From: Acidobacteriota bacterium
GTDB lineage: Bacteria; Acidobacteriota; Aminicenantia; JBFLYD01
DNA length: 32,764 bases
Reading direction: 5' to 3'
NCBI GenBank assembly: GCA_040756905.1
Contig: JBFLYD010000001.1
Location: 1-32,764 of the forward strand
Part shown: piece after piece, positions 1 to 8,124 of the stretch
How the letters are laid out: the number at the start of each line of letters is the position of its first letter
How positions within the stretch are numbered: position 1 is the stretch's first letter
The notes under the pieces: model-generated
What the model was told of the DNA's origin: nothing
What the model saw: only the letters and a program-made list of their open reading frames with translations
Databases searched by the model: none
Position numbers and translations under genes: made by a program

Positions 1-125
1 ACTTTTTCAAATTCTGATTTCATCGAAAAAGTGGCCGGAATAAATCGGAATGGGTGGCCACTTTCAATCAGAATCAGTGGCCGGTTTGAATCGGAATCGA
101 TGGCCACTTTGGATCGGAATATACA
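1..125. mobile_element. IS21-like insertion sequence terminus, left
   Basis: Bases 2-125 are the exact reverse complement of 32641-32764. Inside are four tandem units of about 23-25 bp, each holding a TGGCC core followed by an AATCGGAAT-like core (AATCAGAAT in one). The inner edge ends in CA, so the element reads TG...CA, and several repeats near the terminus are typical of IS21-family ends. The transposase genes would lie outside the window. The IS end joins a TPR gene fragment directly. The family assignment rests on end structure only. Confidence 0.6.
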
Positions 126-250
126 GAAGAGTATATTTCGATAAAAAATCTTGGGAAAAGGCAAAATTTTATCTGGAAAAACATATATCATTGGGAGGTC
201 AAAATCAGGAAAAGGCTAAAGAATTACTCGATTTTTTAAAATATAAATAA
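126..250 (+). pseudogene. 3' fragment of a TPR-repeat gene cut by the IS
   Basis: The frame that ends at 250 encodes a TPR-like C-terminus (DKKSWEKAKFYLEKHI, then NQEKAKELLDFLK), with the helix pattern and Lys/Glu-rich composition of the neighbouring TPR proteins. The 5' part is missing because the IS terminus ends at 125. The frame stays open into the IS, with a formal ATG at 50, but those residues are IS sequence. Its stop codon is one base away from the TTG start of the next gene, so the two were probably translationally coupled. Any original function is lost or unknown. Confidence 0.6.
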
Positions 251-251
251 A

Positions 252-3200
252 TTGAAAAGCACATTCCTTCCATTCTCACTTAAAATAAACTTTTTTCTCA
301 TCCTTTTCTTACTTTTATTTAACTATTCTTTCTCCAGTGATTTTTTGAATTTTTACAAAAAAGGTGAGAGAGCCCTGAATAATAAAAACTATCATGAAGC
401 AATAGAGTATCTCTCTAAGTCCATAAAATCATGGTCAAAGCCTGCAAAGAAATTTTCCCTTGCCATAGTATTTAACCTTCGTGGGATTGCTTACAGTGAG
501 CTAAAAGAATACAATAAAGCAATAGAAGATTTCACAGAGGCAATAAAGCTAAATCCTAAATATGAGGAAGCATTCAACAATCGTGGGGTAGCTTATTACA
601 ACTCAGGCGAATACGATAGGGCAATTGAGGATTATACTGAAGCCATAAGATTAGAAAAGGGGTATCCTCAATCATTACACAACAGGGGTTTAGCTTATTT
701 AGAAATAGGAGAATATGATAAAGCAATTGAAGATTTCACAAAAGAGGTGAGCTTAAATCCAAAATCTCCAGAAGCATATGATCTACGGGGAATGGCTTAT
801 CTAAGGATGGGATTAAAGGAGAAGGCATTAGAGGATTTTGTAAAGGCATTGGAAATTAATCCTGAATTCTGGAGTTCATATTTAAACCGAGGGCTTCTTT
901 ATTCTGAAGATGGAGAATATGAAAAAGCTATTAAAGATTTTACAAAGGCGATAGATTTAAATCCTTTAAATGCTGAAATTTACAACAATCGCGGAATTGC
1001 CTATTCAGAATTGGAGGAATATGAGATGGCTATAATGGATTTCACGCAGGCTGTAAAATTTAATCCTTATTATAAAGAAGCATATTTCAACAGAGGTATT
1101 TGTTATGAGAAACGAGAAGAATATCAAAAAGCGATAGAGGATTTCAGCGAGGCTTTAAGACTGAATCCTGACGATGCGGAGACACTTTACAGAAGAGGAA
1201 TCAGCTACTATCATCTCGGCTTGATAGAAAAAGCAATATTGGATTTAAAGAGATCAGCGGGCTTAGGACACCATCCCGCAAAGAAATTTTTAAAAGAAAA
1301 GATTAAACCCATAGATCATGAAGTCAGGGTGGAACTCGTATTAATAGAGGTTTTTGTCAGTGATAAAAAAGGAAATTTCATTGAGGATCTTACAAAGGAT
1401 GATTTTGAGGTATATGAGGATGGAAAGAAGGTTAAAATTCACTATTTTAATGTGGTAAAACCTGCAAAAGAACTTATCGAAATAAAAAAATCAGAAACAA
1501 TTGAAGAAGCTAAAGAACCTTCCGCTCGTGAGAAGAGATTGATTATTTTATTCGATAATATTAATAACAATCCTCTCTTTCTTCTTCGCAGTTTACCAGA
1601 AATTGAAAAGATGTTGAAAACACTTTTAGAAAAAACAAAGGAAATCTCAATAATGGAATTGAATCCAGAATATGGCGTTAGAATAATCCAACCATTTTCC
1701 TCAGAAAGGAGTTCAATTCTTACTCAAATATCAGAGTTCAAAGGGGACTTATGGAAAGAGATAGAAAAGCAAACCTCAGAAAGAACAATGAAAGAAATTG
1801 AAAAAGATGCTAAGTTAAGTATCGAGAATAGATTCATGTCAAGCCATCATTTCTTCACGGAATCAGTAATCTTGGAAAGAAGCCTTGCAATAAGAAGAAG
1901 ACTTGAACGGTCGTTTAGTGCTTTTTTGACTGCTATAAATTATATAAGAGGATTCGATGGTATAAAGATAGTGCTTCTTATAAGTGATGGATTTTCTGTT
2001 AGAAGTAGGATTGTTAAATTATTCGATCCTTTTGAGATATTTGATGGAAAAAAATACTTCGACTCTCGTGAAGTTTTTGATAGATTTTTAAAATTGATCA
2101 ACGAAGAAAATATAACTTTTTACACTCTTTCCCCGAAGGGACTAGAACTAACGCTTGATTACGGTGAGCTTCCATGGGGACCTGGCGCATCTCAAATATT
2201 CTGGAAAGATGAAATACAACAATGGACGGGAGAGCTTTACACAATTGAAAAAATAGCAGAGGAGACAGGGGGCCTTTATCTGAGAGATAAAAAAAAATAT
2301 GAAGAATTTGTTAAATACCTTGAAAGAGACCTCACACACTTCTACGAAATAGCCTATAAGCCTCTCAGAGAAGAGAAGGATGGAAAGTTTCACAAAGTAA
2401 AAATAAAAGTGAAAAGACCCGATCTTATTGTAAGATACAAAAAAGGTTATATGGATTTTACTGAAAAAGAGCTTGAGAGAAGAAACATTGCTTTAGCATT
2501 TCTTTCTCCATCTTTCTTCAGGGACATCACCTTTTCCTGTAAAATGAATAGCCTCTTTCTCGAAAGTGAAGTTCCCCAATTCTGGATGAGATTAGCGATT
2601 CCTTTGAACCAATTCCAAAATTTTAAAGATTCTCCTGAGGAGCTTACTGTTATGTTCGGTATAAAGGAAGAAAAGGGAGAGAAGTTTCATATAGGCGAGA
2701 CAAAGCTCAGGGTAAGGGATGCCATTAAAAAAGGTTCCCCTTTCTTATACTATGCTTTTGGAACCTCAGAACTAAAACTAAAACCCGGAGAGTATAGTGG
2801 TTTAATTATTCTAAGACATGGTGAAGATAGAATTGCTGGATGGGAAGCTACTTTGAAGATACCCGAACTGAAGAGAGAGGGGCATGCGAGTATCCTCAAT
2901 TCCATTTTAGGTTTCATAAGAAGCGATATAAGTAGCGATGGTGCTCCATTTACAATTTCTAAGAGAGACGGCGCTCTAAATCTTTCGAAAGCCAATTTTT
3001 TCCCATTGGTTGACAATGAATTTAGGGAAGGATCAAAAATAGCTCTATTTTTACAGATTTATAATCCAGATGAATCCAAAGACTTTTCCTTCCGATTTTC
3101 TCTTTATAAAGATGAAGAACTTATTTCAAATACATTCTCCCAGAAGATCGAGTCTTACTTCGATAAGAAGACAAAAATATTCAATGAAATTTACCTTTTG

Positions 3201-3296
3201 GATTTTCATGGAATTTTTCCGGGAGATTATAGATTAGTAATTCATTCACCTCAAGATCGTATTGAGAAAGTAATTAAAGTAAGAATCACCCCTTAA
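252..3296 (+). CDS. Secreted TPR and VWFA-domain protein (acidobacterial VWFA type)
   Basis: This is a 1014-residue exported protein. Residues 1-28 form a signal peptide (hydrophobic FFLILFLLLF). About residues 30-350 hold eight or so TPR units with repeated NRG-AY and A(I/L)-DF signatures. From about 360 comes the N-terminal segment seen in the acidobacterial VWFA-related family (VELVLIEVFVSDKKGNF, DLTKDDFEVYEDGK). The A-domain-like core follows, with LIILFDNINNN where the metal site would be and IVLLISDG later. The DxSxS motif is not classical, so metal binding is uncertain. The C-terminal 250 residues look beta-rich and unknown. The start is TTG with no clear Shine-Dalgarno, probably coupled to the stop at 250. 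The likely role is protein-protein interaction in the periplasm or envelope. Confidence 0.8.
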   Translation: MKSTFLPFSLKINFFLILFLLLFNYSFSSDFLNFYKKGERALNNKNYHEAIEYLSKSIKSWSKPAKKFSLAIVFNLRGIAYSELKEYNKAIEDFTEAIKLNPKYEEAFNNRGVAYYNSGEYDRAIEDYTEAIRLEKGYPQSLHNRGLAYLEIGEYDKAIEDFTKEVSLNPKSPEAYDLRGMAYLRMGLKEKALEDFVKALEINPEFWSSYLNRGLLYSEDGEYEKAIKDFTKAIDLNPLNAEIYNNRGIAYSELEEYEMAIMDFTQAVKFNPYYKEAYFNRGICYEKREEYQKAIEDFSEALRLNPDDAETLYRRGISYYHLGLIEKAILDLKRSAGLGHHPAKKFLKEKIKPIDHEVRVELVLIEVFVSDKKGNFIEDLTKDDFEVYEDGKKVKIHYFNVVKPAKELIEIKKSETIEEAKEPSAREKRLIILFDNINNNPLFLLRSLPEIEKMLKTLLEKTKEISIMELNPEYGVRIIQPFSSERSSILTQISEFKGDLWKEIEKQTSERTMKEIEKDAKLSIENRFMSSHHFFTESVILERSLAIRRRLERSFSAFLTAINYIRGFDGIKIVLLISDGFSVRSRIVKLFDPFEIFDGKKYFDSREVFDRFLKLINEENITFYTLSPKGLELTLDYGELPWGPGASQIFWKDEIQQWTGELYTIEKIAEETGGLYLRDKKKYEEFVKYLERDLTHFYEIAYKPLREEKDGKFHKVKIKVKRPDLIVRYKKGYMDFTEKELERRNIALAFLSPSFFRDITFSCKMNSLFLESEVPQFWMRLAIPLNQFQNFKDSPEELTVMFGIKEEKGEKFHIGETKLRVRDAIKKGSPFLYYAFGTSELKLKPGEYSGLIILRHGEDRIAGWEATLKIPELKREGHASILNSILGFIRSDISSDGAPFTISKRDGALNLSKANFFPLVDNEFREGSKIALFLQIYNPDESKDFSFRFSLYKDEELISNTFSQKIESYFDKKTKIFNEIYLLDFHGIFPGDYRLVIHSPQDRIEKVIKVRITP

Positions 3297-3370
3297 ATAT
3301 AATAAAAAAATTCATAATCAATATTTTAAATTTCTTCAATGAGAGACCGAAAGAGAAATAAAGTGCAAGT

Positions 3371-3388
3371 AGGAGGGAAAAAGCCATA
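3371..3388 (+). promoter_or_regulatory. Strong ribosome binding site before a non-canonical AUA start
   Basis: AGGAGGG at 3371-3377 is the best Shine-Dalgarno in this intergenic space. Counting from the AGGAGG core, nine bases separate it from ATA at 3386, which opens a frame beginning I-F-K-K-R-K-K-R and then a hydrophobic run. No ATG, GTG or TTG sits at that spacing in this frame. The site decides the start of the S41 peptidase. Confidence 0.55.
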
Positions 3389-4612
3389 TTTAAAAAAAGG
3401 AAAAAAAGAGTTTTAATTGTTTTATTGTTTTTAATAAGCTCTTTTCTTTGGAGCTTAACTAAGGAAGAGAGGATCAAGAATTTTGAAAAACTTTATAAAT
3501 CAGTAAAAGAGCAATTTCCTTTTTTTGAAATGAGAAATATCGAGTGGGATGAAATTTATAAAAAATATAGATACATTATCCAATCTTCTTTAGATTCAAT
3601 AGATGACGAAGAATATATCTCAATTTTGAGGGATATGTTAGCAGGATTAGATGATGGGCATGCAGATATTATTAAACCTCCTTTTAATTTGATTGGTATT
3701 GGAGCATTTATTACATTAAAAGAAAATAGAGTGATTGTAGATTATGTTGAAAAAGGTTCTCCAGCAGAGAATAGAGGATTGAAGAAAGGATATGAAATAA
3801 CAGGAGTAAATGGTTCTTCAGTATCCAATTACATTAACTCCCTTCCAATTTATTTCAAAAAACCGCAATGGAAACTTCGAGTTCTTTTCTTTCATGGGAA
3901 AGCAAATATATCTATTTCTCTTACTTTAAAAGACATGGATAATACAATTAAAACAATTGAGGTTAAAAGATTAATAAAAGAGAAGAAACCCGTTGAAAAT
4001 AAAATTATTTATAAGTTTTTAGATGATGAAATTGGTTACATAAGAATATCAGCATTTTCCGGGAAAAATATTATTAAAGAATTTGACGAGGCATTAAAAG
4101 ATTTATTTAGAAGCAAAGGTCTTATCATAGATGTCAGAGGTAATCCAGGAGGAAGTTCAGAAATTTCAGATTGGATAGTAGGAAGATTTATAGAATATAA
4201 GATTAAAATAGGTACTTCGGCTTATAAAATGCCAAAATATATTCCAAGTGAAGGATTCAAAAATGTATTTAATTATATTATTAAGCCAAGGGGAAAAACT
4301 TATAAAAAGCCAGTGGTTATTTTAATTGATTTTTGGTGTGCAAGTGCATGTGAACTTTTTACAATTTCCATGAGAGATTCAGGAAGGGCTATATTAGTTG
4401 GAAGGAAAACTTCCGGGATAATGGGGCTTCCTGGATTTATAAAACTTTCAGGAGGCATATTAGCTCGATTTTCAACAGGAGATTTTATCCGATTGAATGG
4501 AGAAAGTGTTGAAGGTCGAGGTATTACATCAGATATTCAAGTAGATAATGAAGATGAAGACATTGAAAAAGCTATTGAAATTTTGAAATTGAAGATTTCA
4601 AAGATAAAATAA
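3386..4612 (+). CDS. S41-family C-terminal-processing-like serine protease, exported
   Basis: The protein has about 408 residues if read from ATA at 3386, or 395 from TTG at 3425. The extra 13 residues supply the positively charged n-region of a signal peptide (KKRKKR, then VLIVLLFLISSFLW), so the longer form is preferred. Next come an N-terminal helical region and a PDZ-like segment (GSPAENRGLKKGYEITGVNG). The S41 core has GYIRISAFSG, the oxyanion-type motif DVRGNPGG, the nucleophile in CASACE (Ser about 320 in the long form) and the general-base Lys in GRKTSG (about 341). It therefore keeps the Ser-Lys pair of tail-specific proteases. It lies just before the CXXX peptide on the same strand, so it could process that peptide, but this is inference. 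The ATA could also be a mutated ATG. Confidence 0.85.
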   Translation: MFKKRKKRVLIVLLFLISSFLWSLTKEERIKNFEKLYKSVKEQFPFFEMRNIEWDEIYKKYRYIIQSSLDSIDDEEYISILRDMLAGLDDGHADIIKPPFNLIGIGAFITLKENRVIVDYVEKGSPAENRGLKKGYEITGVNGSSVSNYINSLPIYFKKPQWKLRVLFFHGKANISISLTLKDMDNTIKTIEVKRLIKEKKPVENKIIYKFLDDEIGYIRISAFSGKNIIKEFDEALKDLFRSKGLIIDVRGNPGGSSEISDWIVGRFIEYKIKIGTSAYKMPKYIPSEGFKNVFNYIIKPRGKTYKKPVVILIDFWCASACELFTISMRDSGRAILVGRKTSGIMGLPGFIKLSGGILARFSTGDFIRLNGESVEGRGITSDIQVDNEDEDIEKAIEILKLKISKIK

Positions 4613-4737
4613 TAGAATAAACAAAGTAACAAAAAAGAAGAATTACTAACCATGGAAGTATTATTTAATAGAAATGTTGAGAATAAATTATCAACTCAGA
4701 TTGAAAAGAGGATTAAAACCTCTTAAAAATAAAAAAG

Positions 4738-4756
4738 AAAGGAGATAGAGATGTAG
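4738..4756 (+). promoter_or_regulatory. RBS and ATG followed at once by an amber stop
   Basis: AAAGGAG at 4738-4744 is spaced 6 bases from ATG at 4751, an ideal initiation site. The next codon is TAG (4754-4756), then TAC, then a second in-frame ATG at 4760 that opens the Cys-rich peptide. Translation of the peptide would need reinitiation at 4760 or reading through TAG. Confidence 0.6.
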
Positions 4757-4759
4757 TAC

Positions 4760-4924
4760 ATGATTTTGGGGAATGAAGGAGTCACTCCTAATTGTCCAGG
4801 AGACCCTGGAAGATGTGCAGATTACTGCTGGATCGACTGTCCTGAGGTTTGTTCTGTAGTGTGTGGTGTAGTATGCAACCCATATTGTGAATTATTATGC
4901 AGTCAACTCTGTGTGATTGACTGA
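4760..4924 (+). CDS. CXXX-repeat cysteine-rich peptide, RiPP-precursor-like
   Basis: The peptide has 54 residues from ATG at 4760, with ten cysteines. After C12, the cysteines fall at 19, 23, 27, 31, 35, 39, 43, 47 and 51, exactly every fourth residue. The stretch before them is Gly/Pro/Asn-rich (GNEGVTPNCPGDPGR). The TGA stop (4922-4924) sits exactly where the next Cys codon, number 55, would be. One inserted base there puts two more Cys (TGT 4933, TGC 4945) in phase and moves the stop to 4957-4959. Perfect period-four Cys recalls the CXXX-repeat peptides matured by radical SAM enzymes. No maturase is visible in this window. Neighbours are an exported protease upstream, and a TPR gene and an ABC exporter stub downstream. 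Metal binding is an alternative. The lesions suggest a recent pseudogene or unusual decoding. Confidence 0.65.
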   Translation: MILGNEGVTPNCPGDPGRCADYCWIDCPEVCSVVCGVVCNPYCELLCSQLCVID

Positions 4925-5089
4925 TAGGTGGATGTGACCAGTACTGCGAAGGGTTTTGAATAAGCATAATATGAAATTGAATAAAGGTAGAAAGCAATGA
5001 TGAGAACTTTTTAATCTATTTTAGTAGGCCATTGGGCTCATAATCAGCTTGGGAATATACTCTATAAACAGAAAAGATATTATGAGGCG

Positions 5090-5563
5090 GTGCAAGAATA
5101 TAGGAAAGCTATAGAAATAGATCGAGATTATCTTATTGGATATTACAATCTTGGTTCAGCCTATGATGCCTTGGAAGATAAAGAGAATGCAGAAAAGCAT
5201 TGGAGATTTGTAGCTGAACATGGAAAAGTTAAGAACAAAGGAAAGGAGGCTGAAGAGAGGGTAAAGGGCGAAAGGATGGAAATCCTCGTTTTTGTTAAGG
5301 AGACGCAACCATATTTCTATGCCCGTAAATACCTTGGATTCTTATATATAGATAAAGGGCTTAAAGAGAAAGCAATTAAAGAATTTGAAGAGGCATTAAA
5401 AGTCATCCCTTCTGATGCTGAAATCCACTATGAGCTTGGAAAAATTTATATGGGTTTAGAAAATAAGGAAAAAGCCATATATCATTTCGAAAGCGCTATT
5501 AAGAATGGAACTAAGAATGAACGGGAGGCAAAGGAGTTCTTAAAAGAACTTAGAAAAAAATGA
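5090..5563 (+). CDS. TPR-repeat protein, probably missing its N-terminus
   Basis: The protein has 157 residues from a GTG at 5090, with at least three TPR units (YLIGYYNLGSAYDALEDKENA, ARKYLGFLYIDKGLKEKA and AEIHYELGKIYMGLENKEKA). The frame is open further upstream to 5015, and those codons also encode TPR sequence (NQLGNILYKQKRYYEAVQEY). No usable start exists there before a TAA at 5012. It is therefore probably the remainder of a longer gene that lost its 5' end, or it starts internally. Its stop overlaps the ABC-transporter stub by ATGA (5560-5563), so the two were one transcription unit. Function is unknown beyond protein binding. Confidence 0.6.
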   Translation: MQEYRKAIEIDRDYLIGYYNLGSAYDALEDKENAEKHWRFVAEHGKVKNKGKEAEERVKGERMEILVFVKETQPYFYARKYLGFLYIDKGLKEKAIKEFEEALKVIPSDAEIHYELGKIYMGLENKEKAIYHFESAIKNGTKNEREAKEFLKELRKK

Positions 5564-5781
5564 ACAAGGATTCCAACCTCTTTAGGTTTATAAAATATTT
5601 CAAACCCTACACATCAAGAATAATTGAATCAGCCATATTGATGTTCTCAACCTCCCTTCTTGAGCTTCCTCTTCCCTTAATCACAATGTTCATTATCGAT
5701 GATGTTATTGTTGAGAAAAACTATGGGCTTTTGAATATCCTATGTTTTGCTCTTTTCGGTATCCTTAATTATATTGAATGA
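5560..5781 (+). pseudogene. N-terminal stub of an ABC exporter
   Basis: Seventy-three codons encode the start of an ABC-transporter transmembrane domain: FRFIKYFKPYT as the cytoplasmic lead-in, a first membrane helix with SLLELPLPLITMFIIDDVIV (a typical exporter TM1-loop pattern), then NILCFALFGILNYI. A full half-transporter has about 570-600 residues, so nearly all of it, including the ATPase, is absent. The frame stops at 5781, and 38 bases later the convergent DUF3108 gene ends, which suggests a deletion rather than a point mutation. It may have exported the Cys-rich peptide encoded 640 bp upstream. Confidence 0.65.
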
Positions 5782-5819
5782 ATATAGAATAGCTTCAAAA
5801 GGAAAAGAAGCGAAGATTC

Positions 5820-6608
5820 TCATTCATTAATTTTATTCCCTTCCTGATATTCAATCAGTTCAGCAACACTGTAGCCAATCGTGAAACTGCTTTTAAATCT
5901 TACAGGGATTCTTTTTTCATCTTCTGTTATCCAGATGAAGAGTTTTCCTTTGCTTGTCTGAAAGGACCCTCTGAGTCCAGACAAAATTTCGAGAACAAAA
6001 CAATCAAATTCGCCAAAAGGAGTTTTTATTGATTCTTTTTCTTTAACTCTGACTTTTACGATACTTTTTCTCTTTCTATCGAAAACAGGAATTTCATAAA
6101 AGGCGTCGATTTTTAAAGGCAATATGCGGAAATAGTAAAAACAGGAAAGAACATCCTGGATGCAGGGAAACCCAAGCTCATAAGTTAGGTCATTTTTTTC
6201 CAATCCTCTTTTAGTTATTTTATTCTGTTTGAAATAAATCTTAGAATTATCATAGTCAAACTCTGAAATCTCATCAGAAACCCATCTTCCCTCTCTCTGA
6301 TGTTTAATTGCTTTATGGGAACAAAAAGAGTGGAAATCCACAAAGGATTCGATATGGTCATCGACGAAAAAAAAGCTTGATATAATTCCAATGCTTTTTG
6401 CTTTTAAAACAATATGAAACATTTCTGGATTTGGATTTTTAGCCTTTTCCATGTAAAATTCTGCAATGCCAGCTTTTAAAAAAGTCCAACTAATTTCATA
6501 TTTCATTTTTTCGCCTGGTTGAAAAGGGAATTGAGAAAAAGCCCTGACGGTAAAGAACAGAATTATAAAGAATTTTAAAGATATGATTTTATGATAAGAA
6601 TCAACCAT
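5820..6608 (-). CDS. DUF3108 exported protein
   Basis: The protein has about 262 residues from the ATG at 6608; a frame up to 6638 is also open. The 6608 start gives a signal peptide (KIISLKFFIILFFTVRAFSQ). The mature protein begins FPFQPGEKMKYEISWTFLKA, the usual DUF3108 opening, and contains CIQDVLSCFYYFR, TPFGEFDCFVLE and a closing VRFKSSFTIGYSVAELIEY, all family-typical beta-sheet segments. DUF3108 proteins are envelope-associated and often encoded near LPS or cell-envelope genes; their biochemical role is not settled. The gene overlaps the methyltransferase-like gene upstream and ends the heptose operon. Confidence 0.75.
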   Translation of the reverse strand: MVDSYHKIISLKFFIILFFTVRAFSQFPFQPGEKMKYEISWTFLKAGIAEFYMEKAKNPNPEMFHIVLKAKSIGIISSFFFVDDHIESFVDFHSFCSHKAIKHQREGRWVSDEISEFDYDNSKIYFKQNKITKRGLEKNDLTYELGFPCIQDVLSCFYYFRILPLKIDAFYEIPVFDRKRKSIVKVRVKEKESIKTPFGEFDCFVLEILSGLRGSFQTSKGKLFIWITEDEKRIPVRFKSSFTIGYSVAELIEYQEGNKINE

Positions 6609-7120
6609 ATTGTTATAAACCCGATGGATGCTCTCCATTCTCTATTTTTAAAATAAAGAAACCAGGAGAATTTTTTATTTGATGAATTTTTGTAAGGTTT
6701 AAATATTGGAAAGATTACAGGAACTTTGTCTTTATACTCCCCGAATTTATCAGAAAAAAAATTATCCATTTTTTTCTCTTCTAATTTAATGATTGGAATG
6801 TAAAATAATAAAAAATATATGATGAAGAGAATTAGTCCATAAAATGAATTGGAGCTAATTATAAATCCAATCCCTAAAAGAAGATTTCCAAAGTAGAGAG
6901 GATGGCGTGTAAATCTGTAAGGACCGGATGTTGTTAATGATTTGTCCTTTATTAAATGGCCCGATGACCAGGCCCTTATTAATAGACCTAATATACCTAT
7001 AATTGCTCCCATGAGAAGGGATGTTAAAGTTGGCTTTGAAATCAAAATAATTATAAGAACAATTACAAATCCAGATGAGATTCTATTCGCTATAAAAAAA
7101 TTTTCAATTTTTTGTTTCAT
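6575..7120 (-). CDS. Isoprenylcysteine carboxyl methyltransferase-like membrane protein
   Basis: This is a 181-residue integral membrane protein with about five hydrophobic segments. The signature GPYRFTRHPLYFGN at about residues 66-79, followed by a helical pair, EEKKM and a closing F..YK..VP.IFP, is that of the ICMT/phospholipid-methyltransferase family (SAM binding on RHP and the Glu of the second motif). Bacterial members mostly have unknown substrates. Its start overlaps the heptosyltransferase stop by 17 bases, so translation is coupled. The extra C-terminal hydrophobic segment (IGFITIWLILII) may be a further helix. Confidence 0.75.
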   Translation of the reverse strand: MKQKIENFFIANRISSGFVIVLIIILISKPTLTSLLMGAIIGILGLLIRAWSSGHLIKDKSLTTSGPYRFTRHPLYFGNLLLGIGFIISSNSFYGLILFIIYFLLFYIPIIKLEEKKMDNFFSDKFGEYKDKVPVIFPIFKPYKNSSNKKFSWFLYFKNREWRASIGFITIWLILIIKSYL

Positions 7121-8123
7121 TTAAAATTCTTAGAACCTCTTTTTCTACTTCCTCAACTTGAATTTCTTTCAAACACTCGAGGTTCTTGCATTTTTTCTTG
7201 TAGCAGAAACTGCATGGAATATTTTTAAAAATAACAGACGAATTTTTGTGGAACGGGCCATTTTTTTCTGGATCCGAAGGACCATATATACCCACAGATG
7301 GAACAGAAAAGAGAGACGAGATGTGAAGGGCAAGGGTGTCTCCACTTACTACAAGATCTGCATTTCTTATATAATCTATTATCCTTTTGATAGGCATGTA
7401 AGGAACAAGTGGGATGTTTCCAATTGAAGATGCTCTCTTAGCCAATCTCCTTTCCATTTCATTTCCCCAGAGGATCACTGGATTTAATCCTTTTTCTTTT
7501 AGTCTTTTTCCGAGTAAACCGAATTTTTCAGGAGCCCATCTTTTTGTTTCCCAATTTGCGCCTACATTCAGGATTATATAAGAAGCATCCTTTTTATTAA
7601 AAGGTTCAACTTGTTGAACAAAAATATCTTCTAAGCTATCTACTTTTTCGTTATTTATTCCAATCAGGGAAAGAAGTCTTTTGTTTTTATCTATGACATG
7701 GATTTTTTCGGAAATTGTGTTCAATTTTTTGTTGTAAAAAATAGAGGATATGGGCTCCTTTAGATTGTTATTTCCAAATCCGACTCTAATTTTTGTTCCT
7801 GAAAGATAGGAGATTATCGAAGACTTGACCGTCCCCTGAAAATCGACTGCCAGGTCAAAACCATTTCTAATTTTCTTAAAAAAATTTCTAATTTCCTTTA
7901 ATGTATTTTTTGAAAATGGTTTTTTTCTCCAGTTTAATGTGTCGGCTATTATGATTGAATCGAGATTTTTTACCATACTTAAAATTTCGCTCCCCTTCTT
8001 TTCGGTAACCCATGCTATCCTGGAAGAAGGGAATTTTTTTCTTATAAGATAAAAAGATGGAAGGGTATGAATTATATCGCCGAGCGAACTTAATTTTACT
8101 ATCAATATTTTTTTAAATTCCAT
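7104..8123 (-). CDS. GT9 heptosyltransferase of LPS inner core
   Basis: This is a 339-residue GT-B glycosyltransferase of family GT9 (RfaF/WaaC type). The N-terminus ILIVKLSSLGDIIHTLP is the family hallmark, with the acceptor-side Asp in GDI. The C-terminal half has NVGANWETKRWAPEKF, VVSGDTLALHISSLF and GIYGPSDPEKNGP, the ADP-heptose binding region. It should transfer L-glycero-D-manno-heptose to Kdo or to the first heptose at the inner membrane. A Cys-rich tail (CSFCYKKKC, CLKE) occurs in many GT9 proteins. It lies one base after rfaE2 and after rfaE1, so the operon makes and uses ADP-heptose. Assignment to HepI or HepII is not possible from sequence alone. Confidence 0.85.
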   Translation of the reverse strand: MEFKKILIVKLSSLGDIIHTLPSFYLIRKKFPSSRIAWVTEKKGSEILSMVKNLDSIIIADTLNWRKKPFSKNTLKEIRNFFKKIRNGFDLAVDFQGTVKSSIISYLSGTKIRVGFGNNNLKEPISSIFYNKKLNTISEKIHVIDKNKRLLSLIGINNEKVDSLEDIFVQQVEPFNKKDASYIILNVGANWETKRWAPEKFGLLGKRLKEKGLNPVILWGNEMERRLAKRASSIGNIPLVPYMPIKRIIDYIRNADLVVSGDTLALHISSLFSVPSVGIYGPSDPEKNGPFHKNSSVIFKNIPCSFCYKKKCKNLECLKEIQVEEVEKEVLRILNETKN

Positions 8124-8124
8124 A

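Noticed and set aside
4706-4724. AAGAGG/CCTCTT hairpin as a terminator after the S41 gene.
   Set aside because: The stem is six pairs and followed by A-rich, not T-rich, sequence on the plus strand. The T-run is only on the other strand, where no gene ends.
4652-4726. A 24-codon plus-strand frame starting ATGGAAGTA just before the Cys-rich peptide, possibly a leader peptide gene.
   Set aside because: No Shine-Dalgarno precedes it, it is in a different frame from the peptide and ends before the peptide's ribosome site. Kept only as a possible fragment.
4922-4924. TGA at an expected Cys position read as selenocysteine.
   Set aside because: The next codon is TAG, so readthrough would add one residue only. 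A one-base deletion explains the downstream in-phase Cys codons better.
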